Part shown: one piece after another, positions 24,642 to 37,312 of the stretch
Position numbering within the stretch: the stretch's first letter is position 1
Layout of the letters: every line of letters begins with the position of its first letter
NCBI RefSeq assembly: GCF_021155775.2
Contig: NC_060234.1
Location: 34,283,026-34,347,025, forward strand
DNA length: 64,000 bases
Reading direction: 5' to 3'
DNA from: Neodiprion pinetum
Lineage: Eukaryota; Arthropoda; Insecta; Hymenoptera; Diprionidae
The notes under the pieces: model-generated
Told to the model about the DNA's origin: nothing
Seen by the model: only the letters and a program-made list of their open reading frames with translations
The model's database searches: none
Program-made: the position numbers and the translations under genes

Positions 24642-27600
24642 CCCGATGTAAGATGTTTTCCTTCCCTTAGTTAGGCCTGGGAGATCGTCCAAGCGATTCA
24701 TATTACACGAATTCTTGATGTTCGAATATTTTTCGTCTCTTGATGACTAGGCACTCACTTATTCCAACTTTGATAAACAATACGATCCTCAAAGTAACTC
24801 CGAAGATCAACAAACTCGCAGCGGTTTCATGACGCCATGCGAAGTCTGATGCAAGGTCTGATGCTTCGAGAGCCACGCGCACGCGTTAAGTTGGCGGGAA
24901 AGTTGCGCACGCATACCGCAGATTTCGGAACGCAAATCGGGACAATTGGTCGCGGAGTGCGTGGGTTTGAGAACGTATACGAGGCGCAAAACTGTAACGC
25001 TCGTCTTCAACTAAGAACAATCAAGCATCAAGTCCACGCGCAAAAAGTGCGATAAAATTTTGGTAATACATGTTAAATGTTTATTAAATTCAAAATAAAA
25101 AGGTCTTCGATCTTTTAAAAATTCACGACAATTGCTAATAAAAAAACCAATCCATAAACGAAAAATGAAATACACAAACGGTATGTTGGATTGCCAAGTA
25201 ATTAACTGGCTAGTTATCTGAGAGCTGTATATATCTTGGAGTAAATGTATGTACACTATATGACCATCGATTGATGAATTTATAACTATATCAACATAAA
25301 TTATGATATAGCCACAACAGTAAAAAAAATTTGTATAATGTATTCAGCTATGAACACCCAAAAAGTTCACACATAATGCACAATTTCTCCGCTTACAGAA
25401 TCATTTCGATGGAATTATAACAGTGCTGAAAATTTCATATAGACTTCGATAAGATATATAGGAGACGCTATTTAAGCGTCAGCATTTTACTGAAAATTTA
25501 TATGATCTTGTACGTTCAAGTATGGTTTTCTATTTTTGCTATCCAAATGTGTATAAAATATCGACAGACAGCTCAGGAACGTAAGTTAAGTCAAATTTTT
25601 GTACAACGCTGCCATACCCTGATCCTATAAAGGTTAGCGGTCCTTACATGCCTCTAGTCTACGTGAGAAAGAAAGATAGGTAAGTATCATGCACTTTATG
25701 TATTCTTTTCTGAGTTCTCTTGAGAGCAATATCTTCCAGAACACTACAGAGTGTCTCAATACTTCATGAAATTGCAGAGTCAACAGTATATGGTCCTCAT
25801 TCGTGTAATGGCAGCTATTTTACAGAAACGTGAAACTTAGGGGTTTCAAACTGTTTCCCGTCATTCAATTGCTTTAGTCATTACCATTGCCAATATAATT
25901 ATTTCTCCTTAATCACTGATTTGAGGGCTTTAGCCCCAACTTATTGTTGGTATTGGCGCGGGGAAAGGTCGGGGCAATCCTACATTGCAACAAGTACCAG
26001 ACCTGTTCTAATTCACAAATTGAAGTTAACGAGTAAATTGCCAGAACATTTAACATCCCCAGTATTTTCAATAGACAGCATAATCGAATGAAAAGTGTTG
26101 ACGGTTACATAAGTCCATCATTTCATCTATGTTTCAATAGAAATGGTAAAATTCTGGCAAATGACATTATCGTTTCTTTAATGCCATCATGTCATTCAGT
26201 AGAGAAAAAAGAAATGGACCATTACTGTGCCAGCGTTAAACCACTTCGGTAACGAGCATGGCATTGAGTCAAAAACTGCACGTGCAGCTTACCTATCAGC
26301 TGATCCTCGCTGCACTGGAGTCACCGCCGAATCAGGCTCTAGTCAACAGCTAATCATGAGCTTTGCACTTTTTCACACTACACTCTTTTGGTCTGCCAAT
26401 TTCAATGTCCGTAGTCATGTACGTATCATTTTTTCACAGCAAATAACAAAGAGTATTCACCCATTTATGCTACATAGTTGGTTGAACATTAAATGTAGCT
26501 GTCATTTGTTACGCAATTGTAATTTCATACCGATGATAAATTTTTCAATAATCAGTATTATAGTAAATTTTGTTGCAATAAAATACTTGAAAAATCAGGC
26601 GTTGCAATTCACTTTTCCACAGGTGGTAACGATAAATTTACCAGTAGTGAAGGAAAAAGAAGTATGTATATGACAACACGTCTAATATTTCTGAATTTTA
26701 ACAACTTTTTAGCGTGCGAAAACTCCGACGTTGAGGTAGTGAATCAATTGTACGTTCAATGAAAGTTCCGATAACCTCGAAATGTAACTATTATCAGACC
26801 ACATATCGCTTATAGTACAATTGAAGCAAGTAAATTATTATAGTAATAAAGTCACTCACTATATTCTTTACATGGCATTGGATGAGAGAGCGAACCAATC
26901 GCGAGTCATTTTACTTTGTCACACTCTTCACTGTATACGACGTGTAAACGTTTCTGAATGCACCGTATTCAACGACAAAATCGTATATCTATACACACTC
27001 ATAACAAAAACTGTACATCACTTAAAAGGACTATTAATATTATCCGGCTCCACAGATCTAAAATCTGAAACTTTGTTGCCACGAAACTACACAAAACTAA
27101 CCCACGATCCACTAACGAGGACTAACGAACGCGTACTGAGTCTGACTTACCGACCGCAGCTTCCAATTTTTGTCCGGTGAGCCAAGATGGCCACTGCTTC
27201 GCGAACGTTCGGCAACGTTCGAAAATATTTCCACATTTCATCACTGCGTCACACAAGATCGTACAAACAATTATAAAATTTAAAACTCCCGTTTGTTTAA
27301 TTCCACATTTCGACGATAGTAAGGTTTACTTTTCGGATAAATATTGTGAGAAAAATTAGTTTCAATTCTCACTATCGCACTGAAAGAATGACTACGTATA
27401 AGCCGAGACCGCCGAATGAATGAATTTTCTCAGCCTTCTTCCCGTAACTTTTCACATCACTTTTTCACCAACCAACCGCTGTCTTCCGCTAGATCGCTAC
27501 GATGAATTCATGAGACGTAATAATTACGGCAAAGAGTAAGCTACCTTTGATTCAAAGCTAATCTTTTTACAACTTCACTGGTGATTGATCAAAACAGAGT

Positions 27601-27924
27601 TCGCAAGTCCAGTCTTGCGAATTCCACAATCTTAACATCGTATAACATAACAAACCACGGAGTAAACGTTCCAAGCGTTCTGATTGGCCCGTAGAAGGCA
27701 GGCGACAAACAAATACGCTGCGCATCGACAGTGTGCGTGTCTTCCATGCATGCATACGTGTATCAGTGATGTGTGCCCACCACGCATTGTGACAGTCAGT
27801 GACAGCATTCGTATCGCTAGGTGTATTTGAGGTTATCCGTGATAGACTAATCGCTGTCAGTAAGTTGTTGAATAGAGAGCTGCTGGGCAGTGGCCTTGGT
27901 GAGTTAAAAGTAGACAACACTCAA
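24642..27924. other. Divergent spacer between MED31 and SNAP29
   Basis: GC-richer patches at 24830-25010 and 27180-27260 could be promoters; the second contains GCCAAGATGGCC and repeated GAACGTTCG. No conserved coding exon was found; open frames at 26227 and 26821 show no domain or splice support. Confidence 0.5.
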
Positions 27925-29081
27925 ATGGCTGGTCAAAATTATTTGAGTGATTCGAAAAATCCTTTCTTCGCACTGGAAGATGACGTGGACGATGAAACGT
28001 TTTTACGAAGTGCCCCACCGAGATCGCAACCGTCTTCAAGTTTTGCGACGTACAATAGTTACACCAATTACAATAATGATCTTGAACAACAAAGGGATCA
28101 GCTGATGGAACGCAAAAATGCCATTGAACAACGAACTCTCCAATCATCCAAAAGATCTATATCTCTTTTGAGGGATTCGGAACAAATCGGGGCTGCTACA
28201 GCAGAGGTAAAATTTTTATCATTCACTTGTTACATCCATCTGACCAACAATTCCATTTAAAAAAAAAAAAGAAACTTTTGTCCTGCTCCTTATATGGGAA
28301 ACAAAGTATTTCTTCAGGCGAAGGAAGATTTTGTATTTTTCCCAGCTGTAACTGGCATTCTCCTTAAAAACATTTCTCTGGAATAATGAAATCCTGAAGT
28401 TGTTCTATAATTCCAGTGACCAAGACTTGAATATAACTGTATTTAACCTTTACGTAGATTAGTTCGTTTGATCGAACAATTTATCACTAGATTTTCCGAT
28501 CTAAATTAATAGTGATTATTCATCGCTTCATTGTCATGTTATTGTGTTTATTTTAGGAACTGATGAGACAACGGGAACAGCTGGAAAAAACGGAGAAACG
28601 ATTAGACGATATCAACAGTACGTTGCGTTTCAGTCAGAAACACATCCAAGGAATAAAAAGTGTTTTCGGTAGCCTTAAAAATTATCTTAGTGGAAAGTCG
28701 ATTGACGGTCCCCCTCCTTCTAGCAATACTTTGAAACTTTCTGAGTCTGCCAGCCCTAGGTCATTATCGCCGTCACCGTTATCTGAACCTCTGGATCGCG
28801 TGCAGACCAATCTTTCCAATAACCATCCGGCTTTGCGCATTCGAGGACTTTTAGATGAAGAAGAACTGCCTCGTCCCAGCGACAATGTCAGTGCTATTTT
28901 AGAAAAGAATCTAGATGAAATGAGCGGTTCTTTAGCAAGATTAAAGGGCTTGGCTGTTGGATTAACGGAAGAAATTGATTCTCAGAATGATTTGATTGAT
29001 AGTGTTATGGATAAAACGGAAAAGGCAGATATTACAATTGATAGGCAGAATAAAGACATTACACGTTTGCTGAAAAAGTAA
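27925..29081 (+). CDS. Snap29: SNAP29, Qbc-SNARE
   Basis: SNARE protein for autophagosome-lysosome and endomembrane fusion, partnering with a syntaxin (Qa) and an R-SNARE. Two exons, 27925-28206 and 28557-29081, phase 0, 268 aa, close to the family length. An NPF motif lies at residues 12-14 (EHD-protein binding in homologues). The Qb coiled coil covers about residues 50-130 and crosses the intron. A Ser/Pro-rich linker follows, then the Qc motif at about 210-267 with EEIDSQNDLID around the central glutamine layer. There is no palmitoylated cysteine cluster, which separates it from SNAP25. ATG 27925 gives MAGQNYLSDSKNPFF; an open frame continues upstream but lacks family similarity. AATAAA lies just after the stop, near 29095. 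Confidence 0.95.
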
Positions 29082-30909
29082 ATCAGCGGTGTGCAATAAA
29101 CAATCGTAACTTCTTAATTGATTCAACAGTCGAAATTGTGTTGATCAATTAGTGGATGTTTTTTATCAGGTCTCTGTAATAAAAACAGAGCCTTTTTCTC
29201 GCTATTGCTGAAGTTCTATCATTTATTGCAATGAAACACTTAATCACTGTGGATTGCTGAAACTGGATCCAGATAATCTCGAGTAGCAATGTGGTGGTTT
29301 TGAGGTAGTCGTAATATTATGATAATAGTAGATTATTGTACAACACATTCATAACGAAATATTATGTATTATTATATATTACAAACCAAATACTTGCATA
29401 GTGAATTTTATTACGAACAAGCATTAATACACCCCCTTTTTACAGAAGTCACTGAAATTAAAGTATATGTTCCATCTCTGATTTCTAATAAACGTTACAC
29501 TTCGGGTACGTGATCGTATATGTAAACAGAACCAGAGTAAATTCGAGCTTTTTAAAACTCAAACATGTAGGTTGGTGTAAATGTAATTTTATACGGGGCG
29601 TTCCGAATAACTTTGTTGGTTATTCGAGATGATTTCAGATGTTGTTGTCTTTGTTACTGTTAGCAAGAGTAAAAGTAGGGGTAAAACCATTTCCTGGATA
29701 TACCCAAATGGTGGTGAATTTCCTGCATATATAATATTTTTACGGCAATCCTTCCGAGGAATACCATCTCAGTTTTATGAATTTTTTCCATCAAATGATC
29801 AAATATCCTGACGGACCATAAGGCTTATCCCAAAAAATATACCGTCTATGCATTTCGATATAAAATAAGCAATAAGGGAAGCTAATCTGCGAAACTCGTT
29901 ACATGAAATGAGAAACAATGACGATCATGTATCATCTCTGATTGATAGATGTGTCAAGATTAGGCATTAATATTATCTAAAATGACAGGCGATTCATTTA
30001 TAGATGAATATGTTTTGTGAGGCAGAAAATATAACTTAATTTATAATATAAACATTAAAGATATTAATATATATTAATTTATAGTGTAACTTATATTGTC
30101 AATTGTACCAGGAAATTGTGTTACATTTACCGATACTCCACGACAAACAGTGACTGCTCAATATGATACGGTATTATTAAGATACATATATACATCATTT
30201 GTAATCACATTTTTATCCTGAAATTTCTTCCTATTGTTTTAAAGAAAATAAAAGCCTACGTTTCGTGTACGGGATATGCAAATTATTTTCTTCTAACACT
30301 CATACTGTAAGCGTCAGTTGCACTTTCTGTTATACACAATTAAAAGCAAAAAATTGTAATCTATACCCAGTTATCTACAAACCACTATTGTTCCTTTTGT
30401 ACGGCTGGTGTTGTTTCAAGATGAGTCAGCGGTTGTATCTGAAAGTCAAAATACGTCAACTCTCATCTTCTTCATACCGATAATAATAACATGTGCTGAT
30501 ACTTGAAGCGTTTATGTAGTGGTGAACGCCGAAAACGGTAATTACGTAAATCAAAGAATAAAAATTATAACTGCAGCCTTGACACAAAAATTAAACGCTG
30601 ATACAAATCCTTTCACATTTGAAATGCATATTAATTAAATGACCGTCGGCCAAACCAGAGCTCCGAAATCCAGTTACAATTTGTGCGAAAACGGCGCTAC
30701 GCCTAGCATAAAATACGGTATCAATGCCAAGGTGCGATCGTTAACAAAAAGACTGCAAACTGATCAAGTAATATAAACTCAGAGTTGAGGTCAAAAAATA
30801 TTAATACACTGCAGAGTATCATATTCAAACACTTGATCCAAACATTATAAAAGAACATTCGTGAGATTCAAATTTCGGCTAGATACCATGAAATTCTCTG
30901 CTACATAGT
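29082..30909. other. Spacer after SNAP29
   Basis: AT-rich, with no recognised exon or repeat. It holds the SNAP29 3' UTR on the left and the 3' UTR of the minus-strand secreted peptide gene on the right. Confidence 0.55.
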
Positions 30910-31440
30910 TTAATTTGATTGAATCATATCACTCTGTACCGCACCTGAAACCGTATCACCTCCATCCTCAGATGGTGCTGGTTCAGAAGTCTGTGAACCG
31001 TGTCCACGACCACGACCATGCGAACCACGGCAGGATGAACTGCCGAATTGCTCGGAGTTGAAACCAGCAATGTGAGAATTCCGTTCGTTTGAAGGCATTG
31101 CTAACTGTTGGAAACAGATGCGAATTAAAAATTTCAACAAATTATGAACGCCTATAAGAAAAAATTAATTCTTGCAGACCTGTAAGTTGTTCCATCTCGT
31201 TATAAAGCTTTGATGATAAAAAAACAAAAAAAACTGTCGAATGAATCGTGTGCATGATCAGCACGGTAGAGTACTTGAGGACTTTTTACTACAACAGTTA
31301 AAATCACAGCAGTTCTAAATATGAAACTCCGATGGAGTTGTAATTATTTACTGCCGGAAGATCAGTCGAGAACTCACCGTAACTGCACTAAGAAATAGCG
31401 CAAGGAAAAACCCAACAGCAAGGACCTTCGTTTGGAGCAT
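30910..31440 (-). CDS. Secreted Gly/Arg/His-rich small peptide precursor (85 aa)
   Basis: Two minus-strand exons, 31440-31378 (21 codons) and 31104-30910 (64 codons plus stop), joined in phase 0 (donor GTGAGT, acceptor CCAACAG). MLQTKVLAVGFFLALFLSAVT is a clear signal peptide. The mature part has a central CRGSHGRGRGHGSQ segment, an acidic stretch (EPAPSEDGGD) and one cysteine. I recognise no family. Composition recalls glycine-rich cationic peptides (antimicrobial-like) or structural cuticle or silk peptides, but neither can be decided. Strong core promoter elements and a very short 5' UTR are consistent with high, regulated expression. The signal-peptide exon plus one-exon mature part matches the 95-aa gene at 9818-10494, though the mature sequences are unrelated. 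Confidence 0.78.
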
Positions 31441-31451
31441 GATGAACGAGT

Positions 31452-31488
31452 ACTGATGAACTTCACTTTGTCATTCGGGATTTTTATA
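31452..31488 (-). promoter_or_regulatory. TATA box and TCAGT initiator of the secreted peptide gene
   Basis: On the minus strand TATAAAAA lies at 31488-31481 and the arthropod initiator TCAGT at 31456-31452. The spacing of about 34 bases is appropriate, and the ATG follows about 14 bases later. Confidence 0.7.
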
Positions 31489-32126
31489 AAGGAGTGACAG
31501 CTTTGTACAGTTTATCTGATCGGCGAATGATTACTATTGCGCAGCGAATTGTGCTACCTCCCTAAAGCTTCCGGTTTCCGTATAAATGCACTAATTATAA
31601 TCTGCAGTTGACACGCGTTCAAAGAAGATTTCGATACGGAAAGGTATCACGATCGGTAAAAAAGACGAATAATTAAATATACATGCGCGAAGATTGACAA
31701 GTTTTGCAACACCGGATGCTGTTACTGGTGTAGTATTATAATCACTGTCGCGTGCTTTTTAGAATATCACCTGACGTTCGAAACTAACAAATTGGGTAAT
31801 ATAATTCGTATACACATAAATTGGATTCGCATAAAACATAAACGTTTACTAAATCTGTACGAATAATGTATAACATATTTGATTTATTACATTATTAATT
31901 ATCTGATATAGGGCAATTTTTCAAAGAGTTCAATGAAGTTGCGACGTACTTGTGATACTATTATAGAAATCGATGCAACATCATCCAGTGAGTTAAATTG
32001 ACCGTTAATTATAGCTTAATTTCACCGCTAGTAGCTATATAAATCTGGAATAGTGTATACAGCTAATCGGGTTGTTTATTCATCCTTGGCGTCAAGATCG
32101 AGAATCGTCGCAACGAAAGATGATTA
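31489..32126. other. Spacer upstream of the secreted peptide gene and 3' of the cuticle gene
   Basis: About 640 AT-rich bases. Presumably contains upstream regulatory sequence for the peptide gene on the left and the cuticle gene 3' UTR on the right. No exon seen. Confidence 0.5.
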
Positions 32127-35100
32127 TTAGTAGATTTGTCGCTCCTCGACATCGTTAGCCACAGACGTGGCTTCAAACGCGAGACGTTCGGCTTCTCTTT
32201 CTGCAGCAATGGCGGCATGCTGATCGGCAATCTTGGAATACAGTCGTAAATGTCGTTCCTTCGCTCGCAGAACGCTGGCTGATTCCTGTCGGTGCATAAC
32301 AAAGCATACATATATATATGTATATCATATAGTAAATGACACGATTGTTACGTAAATCCTGATCTCGGTTACGTAAGGCGTCGATTTACGTCAGAATAAA
32401 CACTACAAAATCCATTAGACAGCACGGATATATATTATATATGTACCGGGATTTTTCCTGTGAAACTGATCGCTGCTCATTATCAGAAAATAGATAAATT
32501 ATCAGCCCAAGTTACATCTGAAGTCTGTACTGTCATTTCTGAAAATATTTGACCGCATCTGACGCGGACTTGTTTTTTTTCAAGTATTTCAGCGTAAGTA
32601 ACAGCTCTAAAATGTGTGGCGTCGGTTGCCTATTTGCTGGCGCCGAGGGGAGAGTTTCACAGAAAACTCCCGGCATGCATCAGCTCCGAACTAACCGCCG
32701 GTGCATTTGCTGGAACCCCTTGAGCGTGTGCATTAGCAATGTGCTCGTAGAGAGCCTGGTGTTTTTGCTTGGCAAGTTGAACGGCTTCGGAGTCGACCGG
32801 AACGGTCTGAGTATCCTCAAAGTTCGTCAGGTGAGGATGAAAGCCGGTTTTATCCGCGATGTACTCGACGGTCCGTACTTTGAATTTCGGATCGACGTAG
32901 GAGTACATTCCTGAAAAGATGCAGTAAGACTTGAACCCTCGTCAAAATAAAGGCCGTAAGGAGTGAGGTAAAATATTCCGTAAAGAGACTGATAAATTCG
33001 TATTAGGTATGCGGATTCAAATACCGGATTTCCTATACGGTACTGAACCCTGATCTTTGACGATTCTAATATGAATTTATCAATTCCGCAGTCTGGCATT
33101 TTTAGCAGTGAGAACGAAGTCTGGCCAAGAGTGTTCTGCTCTTACTTTGCAGAACAGATGAAATAACAGACGTTTGTTTCTATCTTCACTCAAAGTATAC
33201 ATATTTTGGTTGTAATGAAAAAAATATCCGAAAACCTCCTTGCCTCCGTATTCCTTTAAAGACACCGAGTGCATACGTTAACTTTTAACCTTTAAGCGTT
33301 CACAAGATACGGTGTTTATTATAGAAAATTAATTATTGAACGTTAATATACTGTAGTTCCATCATTATCAATACCGTATCATAATTGTTACCACTCGCAT
33401 GAAAATAAAGAGTTATTTACAAGTTGCAGACGGCGGGTCATACGAACGTTATTGCTAATAATATATTGAAAAGACTTTGTCGTTTCTTTTTTTTACCGTG
33501 AATAGTGCCAACGCCATCTCCAGCCTCTTGGTGAACGCGGTCAATGTGACCCGGATATCTGCCTGCGGCGTATTGGAAGCTGTAGGGTGACGGAGGTGAC
33601 GGCGAAGTCGTTTCAGTGATGCCGCTGTTGTGGGGGACGATGTGAGATACATCGGCAAGGCTGACACCCAACAGGGCAACAAGCGTGATCTGCAGATGGA
33701 AAAAGATAGCATTTCCTTTATTTCATTACTGGGCATCAATGCCTAAACAGCACAAAACTTAAAGTCGTCAAAAAGGCGTGTGAAGGACGTTTTATACGCT
33801 ATTTTCTAACGTCTGTAAGGCCCCGAGGACATCCTTTGGACATGAAGTCCAAATTCAGATATGTATCTTTTAGGCGTTAGAAAATGGCGCATGACGCGTC
33901 CTTCATGCTTCTTTTTGACGGCTTTAAGTTTTGTACTGTCTGCGATGTTTATACCGGCGAGAATAATTTCATCAGAATCAGCAATAAAAATATTTCCGAT
34001 GATTAATGCATATACGTGATAAAAATGATACGAATTAATGTTTCAGTTTACGAGATTAATTGGAAAGTTTGCGGTAACGCATGAAGTAATAAATTTAATT
34101 TTTTCATTCGCCTGCAGAGTACGTGAATTATTAATGAATAATGAGAGTGACGATTCTACAAATATTCTGTTTTTTTGTGCGTTAGGTACTAACAATCGTG
34201 ATACTGTGTCACAAAATGGAAAAACTGTAGAAACAACTTGACCTGACTCTATACCTAAATGATTCATGAGTGAAGGACTGTTCTTAATTTCCCGAATTTT
34301 TTTGGACGATATTATTTACTCCTGTAAAAATCTCATGCACTCAACCAATTACACATGAAAATACGGTGAGAATTTCCACGTTTATAGCGAGCATTATATA
34401 AATAAATAGAGTTTATGATTGCGAACAAAGATTTGGGGGTTTTATGCTCTACGCCGCGTTTGTACTGCAGTAATGGTAATCAGGATAGCATCACCAGGCG
34501 TTATTATGTCGTACTTAAAACTTGATGCATGTAATATAAATACAGGTTACTGGAATTGGTAGATGTAATTTCGTTCCAATATGAGTGTAATATCAGGTAT
34601 TAATATCATTGTATTTTGTAATTGACATTGCGACATGTGGTGATAGAAATGCACGATGCATCCAACGATGAATATAATATAAACAGCGCTGAGAAATTCC
34701 TATTTTTTGCTACAAGATTCATCCTATTCTCTCAGTTTACGTAATGTATAAAATTAGTATGACATATAAATGAGAAGAATAAAAAAAGAGACCGACGATT
34801 TGTTGGTATTAATCGAGATTGAAGATGGTATAAGAGTGCGAATGTTACATACATATATTTTGCTAAAATATGCAAGAAAGCGGACGTACTGTTCCCGTTA
34901 AATTATTCTTCGTAGAGTCACCTTGGATCTGTGTACGCGGTATCAATAATTATGGCAGGTACAAGTCTCAATCAGAGACACAATAAAAAACCAGCCCAAA
35001 CAACTAGGCATGAAACACGAATTTTATCTACGAATGTACCTTCGTATGTTAAATGTAATAAAAAAGATGGCTGAGTGTATGAGTTTATACTTGAAGGAAT

Positions 35101-35406
35101 GGAACGCTCCACAAGAAATGTGCTGAATGATTAAAATACGAGTCTGAAATTTTGTAATCGAACCAAGTTTCCCATCTATGTCTTCAACAAAGTCAACTTC
35201 GTTTCGATTTTAGAGTACCTAGGTAATAAATTTGAAAAAACGATTTATGGTCCTAATAGGCTAATAAAATTTGACAGCGGTCAAGATATGGTTTTGAAAA
35301 CTTTTAGACGCGGATATACTAAAATTTATTTACACACACAGTACGTATCTCGACAAATTAAAGATACCTAAAATAGAAATTTAATACTCACGACAACACC
35401 TCTCAT
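32127..35406 (-). CDS. Cuticular protein with Rebers-Riddiford chitin-binding domain (193 aa)
   Basis: Structural protein of the exoskeleton; the RR domain binds chitin. Minus-strand exons are 35406-35392 (MRGVV), 33689-33497, 32910-32696 and 32285-32127; all phases agree. The spliced N-terminus MRGVVITLVALLGVSLADVSH is a signal peptide interrupted by a 1.7-kb intron after five codons, a layout common in insect cuticle genes. The RR consensus is split by intron 2: YSFQYAAGRYPGHIDRVHQE, then GMYSYVDPKFKVRTVEYIAD and GFHPHL. The C-terminal part has a repeated LYxxIAxxHA motif (LYEHIANAHA in exon 3, LYSKIADQHA in exon 4). The donor at 32695 (GTTAGT) is inferred; without it the frame would stop at 32657 with a shorter tail. 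Confidence 0.88.
33748..33938. mobile_element. Short palindromic MITE in the cuticle gene intron 1
   Basis: Left end CAGCACAAAACTTAAAG is mirrored by CTTTAAGTTTTGTACTG at the right. The arms continue through CGTCAAAAAG, TGAAGGACG and ATTTTCTAACG, so almost the whole 191 bp folds back. No coding capacity and no clear target duplication. Confidence 0.7.
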
Positions 35407-36179
35407 TGTTTCTCAAGACTCGATCGATCTTTACGTTTTCGTAATCACTGGCGCACTGTGTCACCGTGGCGGTATATTCTCTCAGTGAAAGCGAAGTGAG
35501 AAACTTCGATGAGAAGGTGGAGGTATGGCCGAGTCCTCTGGCTGCATTCACACCAAATACCACGCCGAAGAATGGAACGGAAAGTAAAATTGCCCGGCTA
35601 ATACAGAGCTGGACTGTTCGTTTATATTCGATGGCTCACTGTCGGTCGATCCTGGCGCTTATACCTATGGCGGATTTATTTGCTCCAGACAATTTCGAAC
35701 AGTCGAAACTAATTCCGACTTAACGTGAGCCAGATCCAGCCGATAAAGTTTGGTTGTTTGGGTCGTATCAGTAAACGGTGATACTTTTCTCAAATTCGTC
35801 ACCTAAAGTCCCAAGGTGCTCACCTTCGAACATGCGATCTTTACTTATCATACATATCTACATCACATTATTGCGTATATTGGTCTACTGTGCTATAATA
35901 ACTGCCGGAGAGTGTTGAATAACGATGAGTTTCTGAAAGTTCAAGGCTGCGAGATGTTCTCCTCAGGCGAATGAAATATGCTCGCAATGCTCATGGTATG
36001 TCACTGTTTTACAGTTTTATACTTGTGGAGTATTCGAACGTATCCGTCGTTGCAATTCGTTATCTTTGTTCATACAGCCATGTGTGATTGAAAAGGTTTC
36101 CACTCATTGAAAAGTTTTAGAACGGGGTACTTATTTTATTTGTACAGACAAACGTGGCGTACAATTTTACATGCACAAG
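35407..36179. other. Cuticle gene promoter side and 3' flank of CRAL-TRIO copy A
   Basis: No exon seen. TATA-like text (GAATATACC on the minus strand near 35475) lies about 70 bases upstream of the cuticle gene ATG. Confidence 0.45.
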
Positions 36180-37312
36180 CTAATCGATGTCCAGCTTCTT
36201 AAAGCTCCCTTCAACCCCAAATAGGTCTGTCGCATTTTTCGCCTTGCCAGGGCGAAGATTTTCGTTCACCTTGCGTTTGTCTTCTTCCAAAAACCAGGCA
36301 CGATGTTCCTCGACTTTCCTCAGTTCATCCGCCCAAAGATTTTTTAGGGGACCAGCTTTGCCGCCGTGTTCGTTTGGTAAGACATCAGTCGGGATCTTTT
36401 TGCTAAAAGATTCCAAATCGGTGTGCAGGGAGAACTGCAAAGTAATGAAATGCATCGCTAATTAGATTCGTGTTTACTCTCAATCTTGTATACTCTGTAA
36501 GCTTGATATCCCGATGCATAGGAAGTACCAATTCGTACTAACCTGATTGAGGAGTTCACTTTTTGTGAACGGCTTCATCATGTTCAGCACTACATCAGCG
36601 ATAGGCGACGTATTTATAAAGTGTACGTGTTTCAGCCGCATGGGAAGTGCTTCTTGCATGTAGTAGAGGAATTTTTTCATTACCGTAAGACTGATGCGGA
36701 CCAAATGTCCCATCGTGACGCCGGTCATGTCAAATATGACTACATGGCCTGGAACAGTGCCTTCAGTGAAGAGCCACAGTTCCAGGACCATGCAAAGAAG
36801 CTTTATAGCGTCAACATAGGCGTAACGGGAAGGATCGTGGTCTAAGAGTGTCACTAGCATCATTTTCCAGCCTTCAGGCGTGGCTCCTGGCAGCGGCACG
36901 CAACCCCTGTCATAGAAAATAAATAAGATATCATAAATATTTTGACGGTATCATCGTTAAGAGTAAGGTTGGTTTGACTGAATTTTACCGGATCGGCCAA
37001 ATTACTGATTCCAAATATAACTCACAAGACTTTCATGATTTCTCGAAGATTCTTTGAGTTCAACGGATCACGGTTCGAGCAGAAATCGGGAGCATGGGTT
37101 CTGACTGTGTGGAATGCGTCGATCGTTGGTTTCGTCGGCTCTATTTGGTAATAATTACGGTGAAGAAACAGTATCAGTTCGCCGTCTGATATTGGATGAG
37201 GCAGATGAGGTTGTTTCTTAGACCAGTCTCTCAGTATATCCAGATCAGATTCCTTCAATTCTGAATTCTTTTTCATTTCCTCTTCCATGGTCTTCATTTT
37301 CATCAACACCAT
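36180..37312 (-). CDS. CRAL-TRIO lipid-transfer protein, tandem copy A (301 aa)
   Basis: Alpha-tocopherol-transfer-protein-like, a cytosolic carrier of hydrophobic ligands. Exons 37312-37026, 36906-36543 and 36434-36180; introns are 119 and 108 bp, and the phases match the other three copies. N-terminal CRAL-TRIO-N helices (residues 1-95) include LRDWSKKQPHLP and LILFLHRNYYQIE. The lipid-binding domain follows, with PGHVVIFDMTGVTMGHL, MQEALPMRLKHVHFINTSP and MKPFTKSELL. The C-terminus FGVEGSFKKLDID is shared by all copies. This is the most diverged copy and has one extra N-terminal residue. Ligand is unknown. Confidence 0.93.

Noticed and set aside
26227..27180. Two plus-strand open frames of 148 and 119 aa between MED31 and SNAP29
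   Set aside because: Low-complexity hydrophobic composition, no recognisable motif and no convincing splice sites.
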